Positions 54,990 to 63,965 of a stretch of 64,000 bases of DNA are shown here, piece by piece (positions within the stretch are counted from its first letter, which is position 1; each line of letters starts with the position of its first letter). The DNA is taken from NCBI RefSeq assembly GCF_001310815.1, contig NZ_BAZK01000017.1:45739-109738 (forward strand). The letters run 5' to 3'. Source of the DNA: Pseudovibrio denitrificans JCM 12308 (lineage in GTDB: Bacteria > Pseudomonadota > Alphaproteobacteria > Rhizobiales > Stappiaceae). The notes beneath the pieces were generated by a model. The model was not told the origin of the DNA and ran no database searches. It saw only the letters and a program-made list of their open reading frames with translations. Both the position numbers and the translations under genes were made by a program.

Positions 54990-55964
54990 ATGAAAGCTGT
55001 TATCTGCGAAAAACTTGGTGGGCCGAGTGATCTGGTTGTCCGGGAACTGGAAGATCCGAGTGCTGGGCCGGGAGAGGTGTTGGTTCGCGTGAAGGCAGCG
55101 GCACTCAACTATTTTGATACGCTGATCATTCAGGGCAAATACCAGTTCAAGCCAGAGCTTCCGTTTTCTCCATCAGGTGAGATGGCCGGTATTGTTGAAG
55201 CTGTGGGGGAAGGTGTGACCCGCTTCAAGGTTGGGGATCGTGTGGCGTCCTATGCGAAATGGGGCGCAGCACGAGAGCTTTATGTTGCTCCTGAGGATGA
55301 AGTGGTTCTGGTGCCTGAAGCCGTTTCGCTCAAACATGCCGCTGGTCTTTTGATCACGTATGGTACGGCGATCCATGGGCTGCGAAGCAGAGCGCATTTG
55401 CAGCCGGGTGAAAGTGTTGCTGTGCTGGGTGCATCCGGTGGAGCCGGGCAGGCGGCTGTTGAGGTTGCCAAGTTGATGGGCGCGCGCGTGATTGCCTGTG
55501 CTTCTTCTGAAGATAAGCTGGCCCATGCAAAAGCTTGTGGTGCTGATGAGCTGGTTGATTACTCCCAAGGTGGGTTGAAGCAGAAGCTGAAGGATCTGAC
55601 AGACGGCAAAGGGTTAGAGGTCGTTTATGATGTGATTGGCGGTGACTATGCAGATGATGCTTTGCGGGCCACTGGCTGGCGCGGACGCTATCTGGTTGTC
55701 GGGTTCGCGTCCGGCACTATTCAGAGGATCCCGGCTAATCTGGCGCTGCTGAAGGGTTGTGACATCCTCGGTGTGTTCTGGGGAGATGCGGTGGTTCGTG
55801 AACCTGAGGAGCATCACAAGGATTGTGAGCAGTTGTTCCAATGGGTGGCTGAGGGCAAATTGAAGCCGCATATCCACGCTGAGTATCCGTTTGAGGATAT
55901 CGCTCTTGGACTGGAGGAGATCTCCAGCCGCAGAGCCAAGGGCAAAGTTCTGCTTATTCCGTAA
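54990..55964 (+). CDS. NADPH:quinone oxidoreductase-family protein (zinc-free MDR)
   Basis: A medium-chain dehydrogenase/reductase of 324 residues. It has the quinone-oxidoreductase layout: GroES-like N-terminus (YFDTLIIQGKYQFKPELPFSPSGEMAGIVEAVGEGVTRFKVGDRV), then the NADP-binding AVLGASGGAGQAAVEVAKLMGARVIAC and GADELVDYSQGGLKQKL. The catalytic-zinc residues of alcohol dehydrogenases are absent. The natural substrate is unclear; quinones and enones are typical. The start is supported by position and no shorter start is better. A hairpin follows the stop. Confidence 0.85.
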   Translation: MKAVICEKLGGPSDLVVRELEDPSAGPGEVLVRVKAAALNYFDTLIIQGKYQFKPELPFSPSGEMAGIVEAVGEGVTRFKVGDRVASYAKWGAARELYVAPEDEVVLVPEAVSLKHAAGLLITYGTAIHGLRSRAHLQPGESVAVLGASGGAGQAAVEVAKLMGARVIACASSEDKLAHAKACGADELVDYSQGGLKQKLKDLTDGKGLEVVYDVIGGDYADDALRATGWRGRYLVVGFASGTIQRIPANLALLKGCDILGVFWGDAVVREPEEHHKDCEQLFQWVAEGKLKPHIHAEYPFEDIALGLEEISSRRAKGKVLLIP

Positions 55965-55980
55965 GGCGTAGATACAGAAA

Positions 55981-56002
55981 AAGCGGGAGGGTGCTCCCGC
56001 TT
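55981..56002. terminator. Bidirectional hairpin terminator
   Basis: A perfect 9-bp stem, AAGCGGGAG/CTCCCGCTT with loop GGTG, lies between the convergent oxidoreductase and exonuclease genes. T-runs are short, so its strength is uncertain. Confidence 0.65.
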
Positions 56003-56032
56003 CTTACTCACATCGTATTGCATGCTGGAAGA

Positions 56033-56836
56033 TTAAGCTTCCAGCACAGCCATGACTGGGGCGTGGTCGGATGGTTTTTCCCAGCCGCGGGCATCACGCA
56101 TGATCTGGACGTCTTTGGTGTGCTGCGCTGTTTCCGGTGTCATCCAGACGTGATCAAGGCGGCGGCCTTTGTCAGATGCAGACCAGTCTTTGGCACGGTA
56201 GCTCCACCAGGTGTAGATCTTCTGATCCATCGGCATGTGCTTGCGCATGGTGTCGACGTAGTTGCCAGCTTCACGCACGTCTTCAAGTCGCTGACATTCC
56301 AGCGGGGTATGGGACACCACTTTGATGAGCTGCTTGTGGGACCATACGTCGTTTTCATAAGGGGCGATGTTCAGGTCGCCAACAACGATGGACTGGCCGT
56401 CGAAGCCTTTGAACCAGCTTTCCATCTCGTCAAGGAACTTGAGCTTGTGGGCGAACTTGTCGTTGACATTTGGGTCCGGCACATCACCGCCTGCTGGGAC
56501 GTAGAAGTTATGGATGCGGACTTTGCCGCCATTGAATGCAACATCAGCTGCGATGTGGCGGGTGTCGCCCATTTCGCAGAACTCTTTGCGTTCAACGTTT
56601 TCCAGCGGTACGCGTGAGAGCAGGGCAACACCGTGGTAACCCTTTTGGCCGTGCACCTCTACATGGCGGTAACCCAGTTTGTTGATCGCGGCTGTCGGGA
56701 AGCTGCCATCCGGGCATTTTGTTTCCTGCAGGCACAACACATCCGGGGCGTGGTCCAGTAACATTTTCTCGACGATCGGAAGACGGAGACGGACTGAGTT
56801 AATGTTCCACGTTACAATTTTGAGGCGCTTCGTCAT
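56033..56836 (-). CDS. xthA: Exodeoxyribonuclease III
   Basis: An AP endonuclease and 3'-5' exonuclease of base-excision repair, 267 residues. Family motifs are IVTWNINSVRLRLP, DVLCLQETKCPDG, GYHGVALLSR, VRIHNFYVPAGGD, GDLNIAPYENDV and the C-terminal RRLDHVWMTPE and KPSDHAPVMAVLE (catalytic His). All metal- and AP-site-binding residues are present. It is convergent with the oxidoreductase gene. Confidence 0.94.
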   Translation of the reverse strand: MTKRLKIVTWNINSVRLRLPIVEKMLLDHAPDVLCLQETKCPDGSFPTAAINKLGYRHVEVHGQKGYHGVALLSRVPLENVERKEFCEMGDTRHIAADVAFNGGKVRIHNFYVPAGGDVPDPNVNDKFAHKLKFLDEMESWFKGFDGQSIVVGDLNIAPYENDVWSHKQLIKVVSHTPLECQRLEDVREAGNYVDTMRKHMPMDQKIYTWWSYRAKDWSASDKGRRLDHVWMTPETAQHTKDVQIMRDARGWEKPSDHAPVMAVLEA

Positions 56837-57076
56837 GGGGGCGTTCTTACCTGCTTTGGAGAATCATGGCCTAAACCTAAGGGTTAGGCGCGGTTCTGGC
56901 CAGAAAAACTGATATGAACTGCGATTTTGTTCACGTTATATTCTTCAAGGCAAGACATAAATTGCTTTTAAAACCCGATGTTTTGTCAGGCCACGTTGTT
57001 AGCCCCTTGGTGGCACTCTTCTCCTAATTATGCTGGCTGTAAGTTTTGGCCAGCCTGCAGTTAGGATCAGGGTCAA

Positions 57077-57517
57077 ATGAAATACGCAATGTTTGTAGGC
57101 TGTTGTCTTGCAGCGGGTATGGTGGCTCAATCTGTGAGTGCCAGCAGTTTGTCGACACGCTCAGGTTCCGTTGATTATCCGGGATTCCGGCAGGTTCAGT
57201 TCAGTGAGCGCAGCAACATCATCCCACCCATCAAACCTTTGGATCGGCCTGTTGAGCCGGGTGATAGCCTGAGGCCGGGGCAGGCGCAGCCGTATCTGCC
57301 AACGGATCGGGATGCTGATTATCCTTCCTTCAACCCACCTCCCGGTGCTTATCCTGCGGGTTCTGCGCGTCCGGGCTCATTGCCACCGCCAATACCGGGG
57401 CCATCCGGTCCGCTGCCTCCCGCTCCGCCGATAACTGGTTTGCCACCTGCTGGTGGTGCCCCCGCTGGGCCGGGATTTGGAGGGCCTTCTTATGGAGGTC
57501 CGGCTTATGGCCGTTGA
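57077..57517 (+). CDS. Secreted proline/glycine-rich protein
   Basis: A 146-residue secreted protein. The N-terminus is a signal peptide (MKYAMFVGCCLAAGMVAQSVSAS). The rest is low-complexity, dominated by Pro and Gly (PSFNPPPGAYPAG, SLPPPIPGPSGPLPPAPPITGLPPAGGAPAGPGFGGPSYGG), suggesting an unfolded cell-surface or envelope-spanning segment. It has no family I recognise. It lies 28 bases before the SH3-domain gene on the same strand, and both are Pro-rich, so they are probably one operon. Confidence 0.65.
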   Translation: MKYAMFVGCCLAAGMVAQSVSASSLSTRSGSVDYPGFRQVQFSERSNIIPPIKPLDRPVEPGDSLRPGQAQPYLPTDRDADYPSFNPPPGAYPAGSARPGSLPPPIPGPSGPLPPAPPITGLPPAGGAPAGPGFGGPSYGGPAYGR

Positions 57518-57545
57518 TTGTTCAGAGCAACAGGAAGGGGTCATC

Positions 57546-58115
57546 ATGAAGATTATAGCCTGGGTGCTGGCTGGCCTCGTTCTTCTGGCCGTTATCATCT
57601 ATTCCAACGCCGCTTTTGCGCAGAGTGGTCATGCTGGTTACACGACAACTGGTGTGAACATGAGGACAGGGCCGGGAACCAAATATCCTGTGATTACGAC
57701 CATTCCGGCAGGTGGTGTGGTGTTCATCAACTACTGCACCAAGAATGGCTCATGGTGTGATCTGACCTTCCGTGGTGCTCCGGGGTGGGTTTCTGCTCGG
57801 TATATCCGTTATGGCGTAGAGGGACCGCATTACTCACGAACACTTCCATATGTTGCGCCTTATGTGGGACTGCCATTTATCTATCGGCGGTATCCGATCT
57901 ACCCACGCTATCCGCATTGGCGTCCTTACCCACATCCGCGGCGTGAGATTCCGGCTTATCCGTTGCAGCCCTCACGGCCAATTACGGTGCCAGCTATCCC
58001 CCTGACGCCAGCGCAGCCGATCGCTCCGCCGGTTACACCGTCTATTCCGCTGACGCCGGCACAGCCAATCGCGCCGCCATCTGTACCGGCAACGCCATTA
58101 TCGCCTGCTCAATGA
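57546..58115 (+). CDS. Secreted bacterial SH3-domain protein with Pro-rich repeats
   Basis: About 189 residues from ATG 57546. A signal peptide or N-terminal anchor (KIIAWVLAGLVLLAVIIYSNAAFAQ) is followed by one SH3b domain: TTGVNMRTGPGTKYPVITTIPAGGVVFINYCTKNGSWCDLTFRGAPGWVSARYI. Such domains often bind peptidoglycan. The tail has Tyr/Pro/Arg-rich sequence (YPRYPHWRPYPHPRR), then two copies of IPLTPAQPIAPP and a partial third (TPLSPAQ). It is followed by a strong terminator. Confidence 0.82.
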   Translation: MKIIAWVLAGLVLLAVIIYSNAAFAQSGHAGYTTTGVNMRTGPGTKYPVITTIPAGGVVFINYCTKNGSWCDLTFRGAPGWVSARYIRYGVEGPHYSRTLPYVAPYVGLPFIYRRYPIYPRYPHWRPYPHPRREIPAYPLQPSRPITVPAIPLTPAQPIAPPVTPSIPLTPAQPIAPPSVPATPLSPAQ

Positions 58116-58117
58116 GA

Positions 58118-58153
58118 AAAAGCTCACGAGGTGCCTCGTGAGCTTTTGTTTTT
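58118..58153 (+). terminator. Intrinsic terminator after the SH3-domain gene
   Basis: A 13-bp stem, AAAAGCTCACGAG/CTCGTGAGCTTTT with loop GTGC, is followed by GTTTTT. It also ends near the convergent MBL-fold gene. Confidence 0.88.
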
Positions 58154-59132
58154 AGAGCTTATGCTGCCAGCTGGTTTCCACATAGGCGAAGGCATCACCA
58201 TCTCTGCGGACGTGACCAAGGCCGGGGAAGTCGTGGTGGATGCCAATTACTGGAGTTCTGTCGGCTGAGACGCGATCCAGTATCGTCCGGCGTGTTTTTC
58301 GGGCCATGTCCTGATCGATGTCGAAGGCGATGGTCCAGTCCGGATTGGCGAACTGGAGGGCCGAGGAGTGGATTGTATCGCCCCAGATCAGTACTTCCTC
58401 ATTGTTGGAGTGAATGCGGATGCCCATGTGGCCCGGTGTATGGCCGGGGAGAAGAACGGCATCCAGCCCTTTGATGAACTCACCGTCCTTGCTGATGAGT
58501 GTTTTGTTATTGTCGTAAGGCTTTGAGGCGTTCTGTGCGAGATCTACGAAATTCTGTAGGTCTTTGGGGAAGCGTGCGCGTGTGTTTTCGTCATTCCAGA
58601 ACGTATGCTCAACCTCGTGAACAATGAACTCTGCGTTGGGGAAGAGTTTCTCTCCTGATTTGGAGACAAGACCGCCGATATGGTCGATGTGCAGGTGTGT
58701 CAGAACGACTGCGTCGACGTCAGCGGCGTTATACCCGGCGTTCTTCAGGTTTTGGTGGAAGCGGCCCAGAGTTGGGCCCATCAGGTCTGCGGTGCCGGTA
58801 TCGACAACGACAAGATGTTCCCCCGTATTAATGAGATATCCGTTTACAGAGATAGACATGTCCCCTGTATTGGGGCTACGAAAGTTCTGCTTTAGAGTTT
58901 CTTCCGCTACCTTCTGGTCAAACCCCACGACCAATGACGGATCTAATCCCAAGTGTCCGTCAAGAATTGCCGTTACTTCAATGTCACCTACCGAGAAACG
59001 ATAGATGCCAGGAACTTGTGCGCCAATTTTGGGTGCTGCTGCCAATGCGATGCTCGACATTGCAGGGGCAATTGCGCCTGCGCCTGCAACAGAGGCGGCT
59101 GCGGATAAAAAAGATCGGCGTGAAAGTGTCAT
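58152..59132 (-). CDS. Tat-exported MBL-fold metallo-hydrolase
   Basis: A periplasmic metallo-beta-lactamase-fold hydrolase of 326 residues. ATG 59132, after GAGGAG at seven bases, gives a twin-arginine signal (TLSRRSFLSAAASVAGAGAIAPAM); an in-frame start at 59201 would misplace it. Metal ligands are THLHIDHIGG, LLPGHTPGHMGIRI and IWGDTIHSS, then HHDFPGLGHV. Its LysR neighbour and N-acyl-homoserine-lactonase-like or quorum-quenching-like appearance suggest a small ester or lactone substrate; this is not proven by the sequence. It is divergent from the LysR gene. Confidence 0.85.
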   Translation of the reverse strand: MTLSRRSFLSAAASVAGAGAIAPAMSSIALAAAPKIGAQVPGIYRFSVGDIEVTAILDGHLGLDPSLVVGFDQKVAEETLKQNFRSPNTGDMSISVNGYLINTGEHLVVVDTGTADLMGPTLGRFHQNLKNAGYNAADVDAVVLTHLHIDHIGGLVSKSGEKLFPNAEFIVHEVEHTFWNDENTRARFPKDLQNFVDLAQNASKPYDNNKTLISKDGEFIKGLDAVLLPGHTPGHMGIRIHSNNEEVLIWGDTIHSSALQFANPDWTIAFDIDQDMARKTRRTILDRVSADRTPVIGIHHDFPGLGHVRRDGDAFAYVETSWQHKL

Positions 59133-59203
59133 GAAAGGCTCCTCATCTACAAGCGATGGGAGCAATATTGTTGGGTTGATGCTGGAAGTGCAGAGGGCCA
59201 AGC

Positions 59204-59230
59204 CTTATCTTGGATATAAGCAGTGCTTAT
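59204..59230. promoter_or_regulatory. LysR-type operator with two overlapping dyads
   Basis: CTTAT-N7-ATAAG (59204-59220) overlaps ATAAG-N5-CTTAT (59216-59230), the latter a T-N11-A LysR box. They lie in the 108-base space between the divergent MBL and lysR genes, just before the lysR start. This fits autoregulation and control of the MBL gene. Confidence 0.5.
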
Positions 59231-59240
59231 GGGGCAGATC

Positions 59241-60179
59241 ATGGATCTTCTGAATTTACTGGAGAGTTTTGTTCGCGTTATCGACAGTGGATCGCTGAGC
59301 GGCGGTGCGCGTCAACGCCACATCAGCCAGCCTGCCATGAGCCAGCAGTTGAACTTGCTGGAAGCGCAGGTGGGGCAGGAGCTGGTTTTCCGAACGAACA
59401 AGGGTGTGAAGCCAACAGTGGCGGGCAAGATCGTTTATGAGCATGCCCAGAAGATGCTGCGTCAGAGTGCTCTGATGTTTGAGGCTGTTCAGGAACAGGT
59501 GGCTGCTGAGAGTGGATCACTGGTTGTTTCTGTTTCGCAACCCATGGGTGGCGATATAATTACACCGCTCATTTTTGATCTGCGAAAGCAGTATCCGGAT
59601 CTTACGGTCTCAATCAGGATGGAAGACCAGTTTATTGATGTGGTCGAGGATGGCATTGATCTGGCCATTCGCACTGGCGCAACAGGGGATACCTCCGGTG
59701 TTTCCCGAAAGATTGCGATTGTTGAGACCTGTTTGGCGGCAAGCCCGGATTATCTTGCCAGGCATGGTGTGCCGCAAACTCCAGAGGCTCTTTCTGCACT
59801 CAATTACATTCAGTATCGGAACGAAAAACTTATCGATTCACTCGACCTTTTCAGGCATGGCAAGCGGCATGAGGTGAGGGTGAATTCTGAGTTTGTCGCT
59901 GGGCATCCGCAGGTGATGGTGCAGGCGCTTTTGAACTCCGTTGGTTTCACACGTATGCCATTGTTTATGATGCAGGATTATGAGGAAACCGGCCAATTGC
60001 AGCGGTTGCTTCCAGATTATCAATGCGAGGAAAAGCCGGTCTATCTCGTTTATCCATCCCGCGAGGCGATGACGCGGAAGGCAGAGATTTTTATTGAAGC
60101 GATGATAGAGCGGTTCAAGGATGCGGCTGGCATCCGGTTGGTTGGGCAAAAGCCTGTTCAGCTTGCCCAACCTGCGTAA
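59241..60179 (+). CDS. LysR-family transcriptional regulator
   Basis: A 312-residue regulator from ATG 59241 (MDLLNLLESFVRVIDSGSLSGGARQRHISQPAMSQQLNLLEAQVGQELVF), preceded by GGGG at seven bases; earlier in-frame starts are weaker. The N-terminal winged helix is followed by the substrate-binding domain with VSVSQPMGGDIITPLIFDLRKQYPDLTVSIRMEDQFIDVVEDGIDLAIRTG. It belongs to the large group of LysR regulators with unknown ligands. It is divergent from the Tat-exported hydrolase, its likely target. It is convergent with ecm, 12 bases apart. Confidence 0.88.
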   Translation: MDLLNLLESFVRVIDSGSLSGGARQRHISQPAMSQQLNLLEAQVGQELVFRTNKGVKPTVAGKIVYEHAQKMLRQSALMFEAVQEQVAAESGSLVVSVSQPMGGDIITPLIFDLRKQYPDLTVSIRMEDQFIDVVEDGIDLAIRTGATGDTSGVSRKIAIVETCLAASPDYLARHGVPQTPEALSALNYIQYRNEKLIDSLDLFRHGKRHEVRVNSEFVAGHPQVMVQALLNSVGFTRMPLFMMQDYEETGQLQRLLPDYQCEEKPVYLVYPSREAMTRKAEIFIEAMIERFKDAAGIRLVGQKPVQLAQPA

Positions 60180-60191
60180 CTACGTTTGGGA

Positions 60192-62188
60192 TTAGACGGT
60201 TTCGTTGACCTGCTCATCCACGATGCGGACGATGTCTGACATGATTTCCGTCAGGTGGAAGTCTTTTGGTGTGTAAACAGCTGCAACACCTGCCTTTTTC
60301 AGCTCTTCCGCATCTTCGGAAGGAATGATGCCGCCCAAAATGATCGGGATGTCTTCCAGGCCGTTTTCCTTCATCTTGTCGAGCACATCATGAACCAGTG
60401 CCAGATGTGAACCGGACAGGATGGACAGGCCAATGACGTGGACGCCTTCTTCCAGAGCAGCGTTGACGATTTGTGCTGGTGTGAGGCGGATGCCTCATAG
60501 ACAACTTCCATGCCGCAATCACGGGCGCGGACCGCGATTTGCTCAGCGCCGTTGGAGTGGCCGTCCAGACCCGGTTTGCCAACAAGGAACTTGAGGCGGC
60601 GGCCTAGCTTTTCTGAGAGAGCAGAGACTTTCTGCTGAACGTCTGCGAGGTTTTCGTTGTCATCAGGTGCTGCTTTGCCGACGCCGGTTGGTGCGCGGTA
60701 CTCGCCGAAGACTTCGCGCAGGGCTGCACCCCATTCACCTGTGGTCGCTCCAGCTTTAGCCGCTTTGATGGAGGCTTCCATGATGTTGTCGTCGGATGAA
60801 GCAGCAGCGCGCAGCTCCTGAAGCGCGGCCTGAACCGCGTTGTCATCACGTTCTTTACGCCATGCCTGAATGCGCTGGATTGCTTCTTCTTCCACATGCT
60901 CAGGCACGGTGAGGATGCCGCCGTCTTCGTCTGAAGCAAGTGGCGAAGGTTCGGTTTCAGTCCATTTGTTGACGCCAACAACGATCTGGTCGCCAGACTC
61001 GATGCCTGCCAGACGTTTGGAGTTGGACTCCACAAGCTTCTGTTTCATGTAGCTGGATTCGACAGCTGCAACAGCTCCGCCCATCTCTGCGATGCGGGCA
61101 AGTTCTTCCCGGGCTTGTTCTTTGAGCAGTTCGACTTTGGCTTCAATTTCTTTGGAGCCATCGAAGATGTCTGCATATTCCAGCAGGTCGGTCTCGTAGG
61201 CCATGATCTGCTGCATGCGCAGGGACCATTGCTGGTCGAATGGGCGCGGCAGGCCGAGGGCTTCGTTCCATGCTGGAAGCTGGACAGCGCGGGCACGGGC
61301 ATTCTTGGAAAGCACAACAGCGAGCATCTCCACGAGGATGCGGTAGACGTTGTTTTCCGGCTGCTGCTCTGTCAGGCCCAGTGAGTTGACCTGAACGCCA
61401 TAGCGGAAGCGGCGGTAACGCTCTTCTTCAACGCCGTAGCGTTCGCGACAGATTTCGTCCCAAAGCTCTGTAAACGCACGCATTTTACACATCTCGGTGA
61501 TGAAGCGCATGCCTGCGTTGACGAAGAAGGAGATGCGACCCACGAGTTTAGGGAAATCGCTTTCGGACACCACGCCAGAGGCACGGACATTATCCAGAAT
61601 GGCGATTGCTGTGGCGAGGGCGAAGGAGAGTTCCTGTACTGGCGTCGCTCCAGCTTCCTGAAGATGGTAGGAACACACGTTCATCGGGTTCCATTTGGGC
61701 ATATTTGTGTATGTCCATGAAATCACATCGGTTGTGAGACGCATGGACGGGGCAGGTGGGAAGACGTAAGTGCCGCGGGAGAGGTACTCTTTGATCAGAT
61801 CATTTTGCGTGGTGCCTGCAAGCAAAGAACGGTCTGCGCCCTGCTCATCTGCGGCAGCGGCATAGAGCGCCAGCAGCCACGGTGCCGTCGCATTGATCGT
61901 CATGGAGGTGTTCATGCGCTCCAATGGGATCTCGTTGAAGAGCGTGCGCATGTCGCCTAGGTGCGAGACTGGCACGCCTACTTTACCAACTTCACCGCGT
62001 GAAAGCGGGTGGTCTGGGTCGTAACCTGTCTGTGTCGGCAGATCGAACGCGACAGAAAGGCCCGTCTGCCCTTTCGCCAGGTTCGTGCGGTAGAGCCGGT
62101 TGCTGTCTGCAGCGTTTGAGTGCCCTGCGTATGTGCGGAACATCCACGGACGGTCTTTAATTGCACCTTTAGGTGAACCGGTACTCAT
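60192..62188 (-). CDS. ecm: Ethylmalonyl-CoA mutase, frame broken near 60492
   Basis: A coenzyme B12-dependent mutase that converts (2R)-ethylmalonyl-CoA to (2S)-methylsuccinyl-CoA in the ethylmalonyl-CoA pathway of acetate assimilation; it is also called meaA. It has about 665 residues when repaired. Blocks are WMFRTYAGHSNAADSNRLYRTNLAKGQTGLSVAFDLPTQTGYDPDHPLSRGEVGKVG, then the B12 domain with KPGLDGHSNGAEQIAV (His ligand). The frame fails after VVYE. Adding one G (GAGGCATCC, expected GAGGGCATCC) gives GIRLTPAQIVNAALEEGVHVIGLSILSGSHLALVHDV and joins MKENGLEDIPIILGGIIP to the stop. RBS GGAGG precedes ATG 62188. It is divergent from ccr. Confidence 0.92.
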
Positions 62189-62488
62189 AGTCTATTGCCT
62201 CCCTGATCCTGTCAGCATTTTATAAGGGACAAGATCTCTATTCTGCCCACACCTTTGCATAGGTTTTAGTGGTTGGTGCAATGCAACATTAGAAGAAGTA
62301 TTCTTCGCAAGTTAAGCAATAGTTGTATATATTTTGTGAGTTCTTTGTAATGATAATTCTCAAATAGCCGATATTGACAGGTTGTATTGTTTTGCGTTGC
62401 AGCAAATAGTGGATTGGAAGCGTTAGCAGAAGGACATGCTTTCACTCTCATGAGGGAAGGGCGCAACGCAAACTTGGAGGAGAATATC
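62189..62488. promoter_or_regulatory. ecm/ccr divergent promoter region with a TGCAATGC motif
   Basis: This 300-base region separates the divergent ecm and ccr genes. TTGGTGCAATGCAACATT (62273-62290) carries the same TGCAATGC core as the phaA/phaR region. A second TGC-rich dyad, TTTGC-N6-GCAAA, lies near 62391-62406. Regulation by PhaR or another carbon-flow regulator is inferred. No other gene is seen here. Confidence 0.45.
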
Positions 62489-63784
62489 ATGAGTTCCGTT
62501 GCACGGGTTGTCGAAGCTGGGTCAGAGGGAGGCTCTGAGTTCAAGGACCTTTATGAGATTGGTGAAATTCCACCGCTGGGACATGTTCCAAAGAACATGT
62601 GGGCGTGGGCCATTCGCCAGGATCGCCATGGTTCCCCTGATACAGCAATGGTCAAAGAAGTGGTGCCAACATGGGAGTTGGACAGCCATGAAGTACTCAT
62701 TCTGGTGATGGCTGCTGGTGTGAACTACAACGGCGTTTGGGCTGCTCTTGGTGAGCCGATTTCTCCGTTGAACGTTCACAAAACGCCGTATCACATTGCG
62801 GGATCTGATGCTTCTGGCATCGTATGGGCCGTGGGTTCCAAGGTAACGCGCTGGAAAGTCGGCGATGAAGTTGTTGTTCACTGTAACCAGGACAACGGCG
62901 ACGATGAGGAATGTAACGGTGGTGATCCTATGTTCTCCAGCTCCCAGCGGATCTGGGGTTATGAGACACCTGATGGATCATTCGCGCAGTTTGCACGCGT
63001 TCAGTCTCAGCAGTTGATGCATCGTCCGAAGCATCTGACCTGGGAAGAAAGTGCTTGTTACACGCTGACACTGGCGACTGCTTTCCGCATGCTGTTTGGC
63101 CATGCACCGCATGAGCTGAAGCCGGGCCAGAATGTACTGGTTTGGGGCGCTTCCGGCGGTCTTGGTGTGTTTGCGGTGCAGCTGATTGCAGCTGCAGGAG
63201 CAAATGCGATCGGGGTGATATCGGATGAGAGCAAGCGCGAGTATGTGATGTCGCTTGGCGCTAAGGCCGTGATCAACCGTAAGGACTTCAATTGCTGGGG
63301 CCAGTTGCCGAAGGTGAACTCGCCTGAGTTTGATGCCTGGACGAAGGAAGCCCGTAAGTTTGGTAAGGCCATCTGGGAGATTACCGGCAAGGGCAATGAC
63401 GTCGATATGGTGTTTGAGCACCCAGGTGAGGCGACCTTCCCAGTATCCGCGCTAGTGGTTAAGCGTGGCGGCATGGTGGTGTTCTGTGCGGGGACGACCG
63501 GCTTTAACATCACTTTTGATGCGCGTTACGTATGGATGCGTCAGAAGCGTATTCAGGGTTCTCACTTTGCGCACCTGAAGCAGGCGAGTGAGGCGAACAA
63601 GTTCGTGATTGATCGCCGTATCGACCCCTGCATGAGTGAAGTATTCTCATGGGAGCAGATTCCGCAGGCTCATATGAAAATGTGGAAGAACCAGCACGCC
63701 CCAGGAAATATGTCGGTTTTGGTATGTTCCCCTAAGACCGGTTTGCGGTCTCTTGAGGATGTTATGGAAGCCACGCAAAGCTAA
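62489..63784 (+). CDS. ccr: Crotonyl-CoA carboxylase/reductase
   Basis: A medium-chain dehydrogenase-fold enzyme that reductively carboxylates crotonyl-CoA to ethylmalonyl-CoA with NADPH, the key step of the ethylmalonyl-CoA pathway. It has 431 residues from ATG 62489, preceded by GGAGG; an upstream in-frame start is not supported. Family blocks are KDLYEIGEIPPLGHVPKNMWAWAIRQDRHG, GVNYNGVWAALGEPISPLNVHKTPYHIAGSDASGIVWAVG, VVHCNQDNGDDEECNGGDPMFSSSQRIWGYETPDGSFAQF, and the NADP motif VWGASGGLGVFAVQLI. It is divergent from ecm. Confidence 0.95.
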   Translation: MSSVARVVEAGSEGGSEFKDLYEIGEIPPLGHVPKNMWAWAIRQDRHGSPDTAMVKEVVPTWELDSHEVLILVMAAGVNYNGVWAALGEPISPLNVHKTPYHIAGSDASGIVWAVGSKVTRWKVGDEVVVHCNQDNGDDEECNGGDPMFSSSQRIWGYETPDGSFAQFARVQSQQLMHRPKHLTWEESACYTLTLATAFRMLFGHAPHELKPGQNVLVWGASGGLGVFAVQLIAAAGANAIGVISDESKREYVMSLGAKAVINRKDFNCWGQLPKVNSPEFDAWTKEARKFGKAIWEITGKGNDVDMVFEHPGEATFPVSALVVKRGGMVVFCAGTTGFNITFDARYVWMRQKRIQGSHFAHLKQASEANKFVIDRRIDPCMSEVFSWEQIPQAHMKMWKNQHAPGNMSVLVCSPKTGLRSLEDVMEATQS

Positions 63785-63795
63785 GCAGGCTTAGC

Positions 63796-63836
63796 AAAGG
63801 AAGTTGGTGTGCATGTGCTGCCAACTTCCTTTTTTC
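63796..63836 (+). terminator. Intrinsic terminator after ccr
   Basis: A long stem, AAGGAAGTTGG/CCAACTTCCTT, is followed by TTTTT, 12 bases past the ccr stop. Confidence 0.88.
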
Positions 63837-63861
63837 TTATAAGTTTCTCTCTTATATTTTT

Positions 63862-63879
63862 ATTGAATGACCATTCAAT
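63862..63879. promoter_or_regulatory. TetR-type operator palindrome
   Basis: The perfect palindrome ATTGAATG-AC-CATTCAAT lies 78 bases past the ccr stop. Its form (TGAATG-N2-CATTCA) is common at TetR-family promoters. A target gene may lie beyond the window end. Confidence 0.45.
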
Positions 63880-63935
63880 ATTAGCAATTCAAAGCAGAAT
63901 TTCTCTGTATTTTTCTTTTTGTAATTTGTGCGATT

Positions 63936-63965
63936 AAACGGTTCTGTTCGGAGCCGTTTTTTTAT
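63936..63965 (+). terminator. Intrinsic terminator near the window end
   Basis: Stem AAACGGTTC/GAGCCGTTT (one G-U pair) is followed by a run of seven T. No gene precedes it after the ccr terminator, so it may end a short untranslated RNA. Confidence 0.7.
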
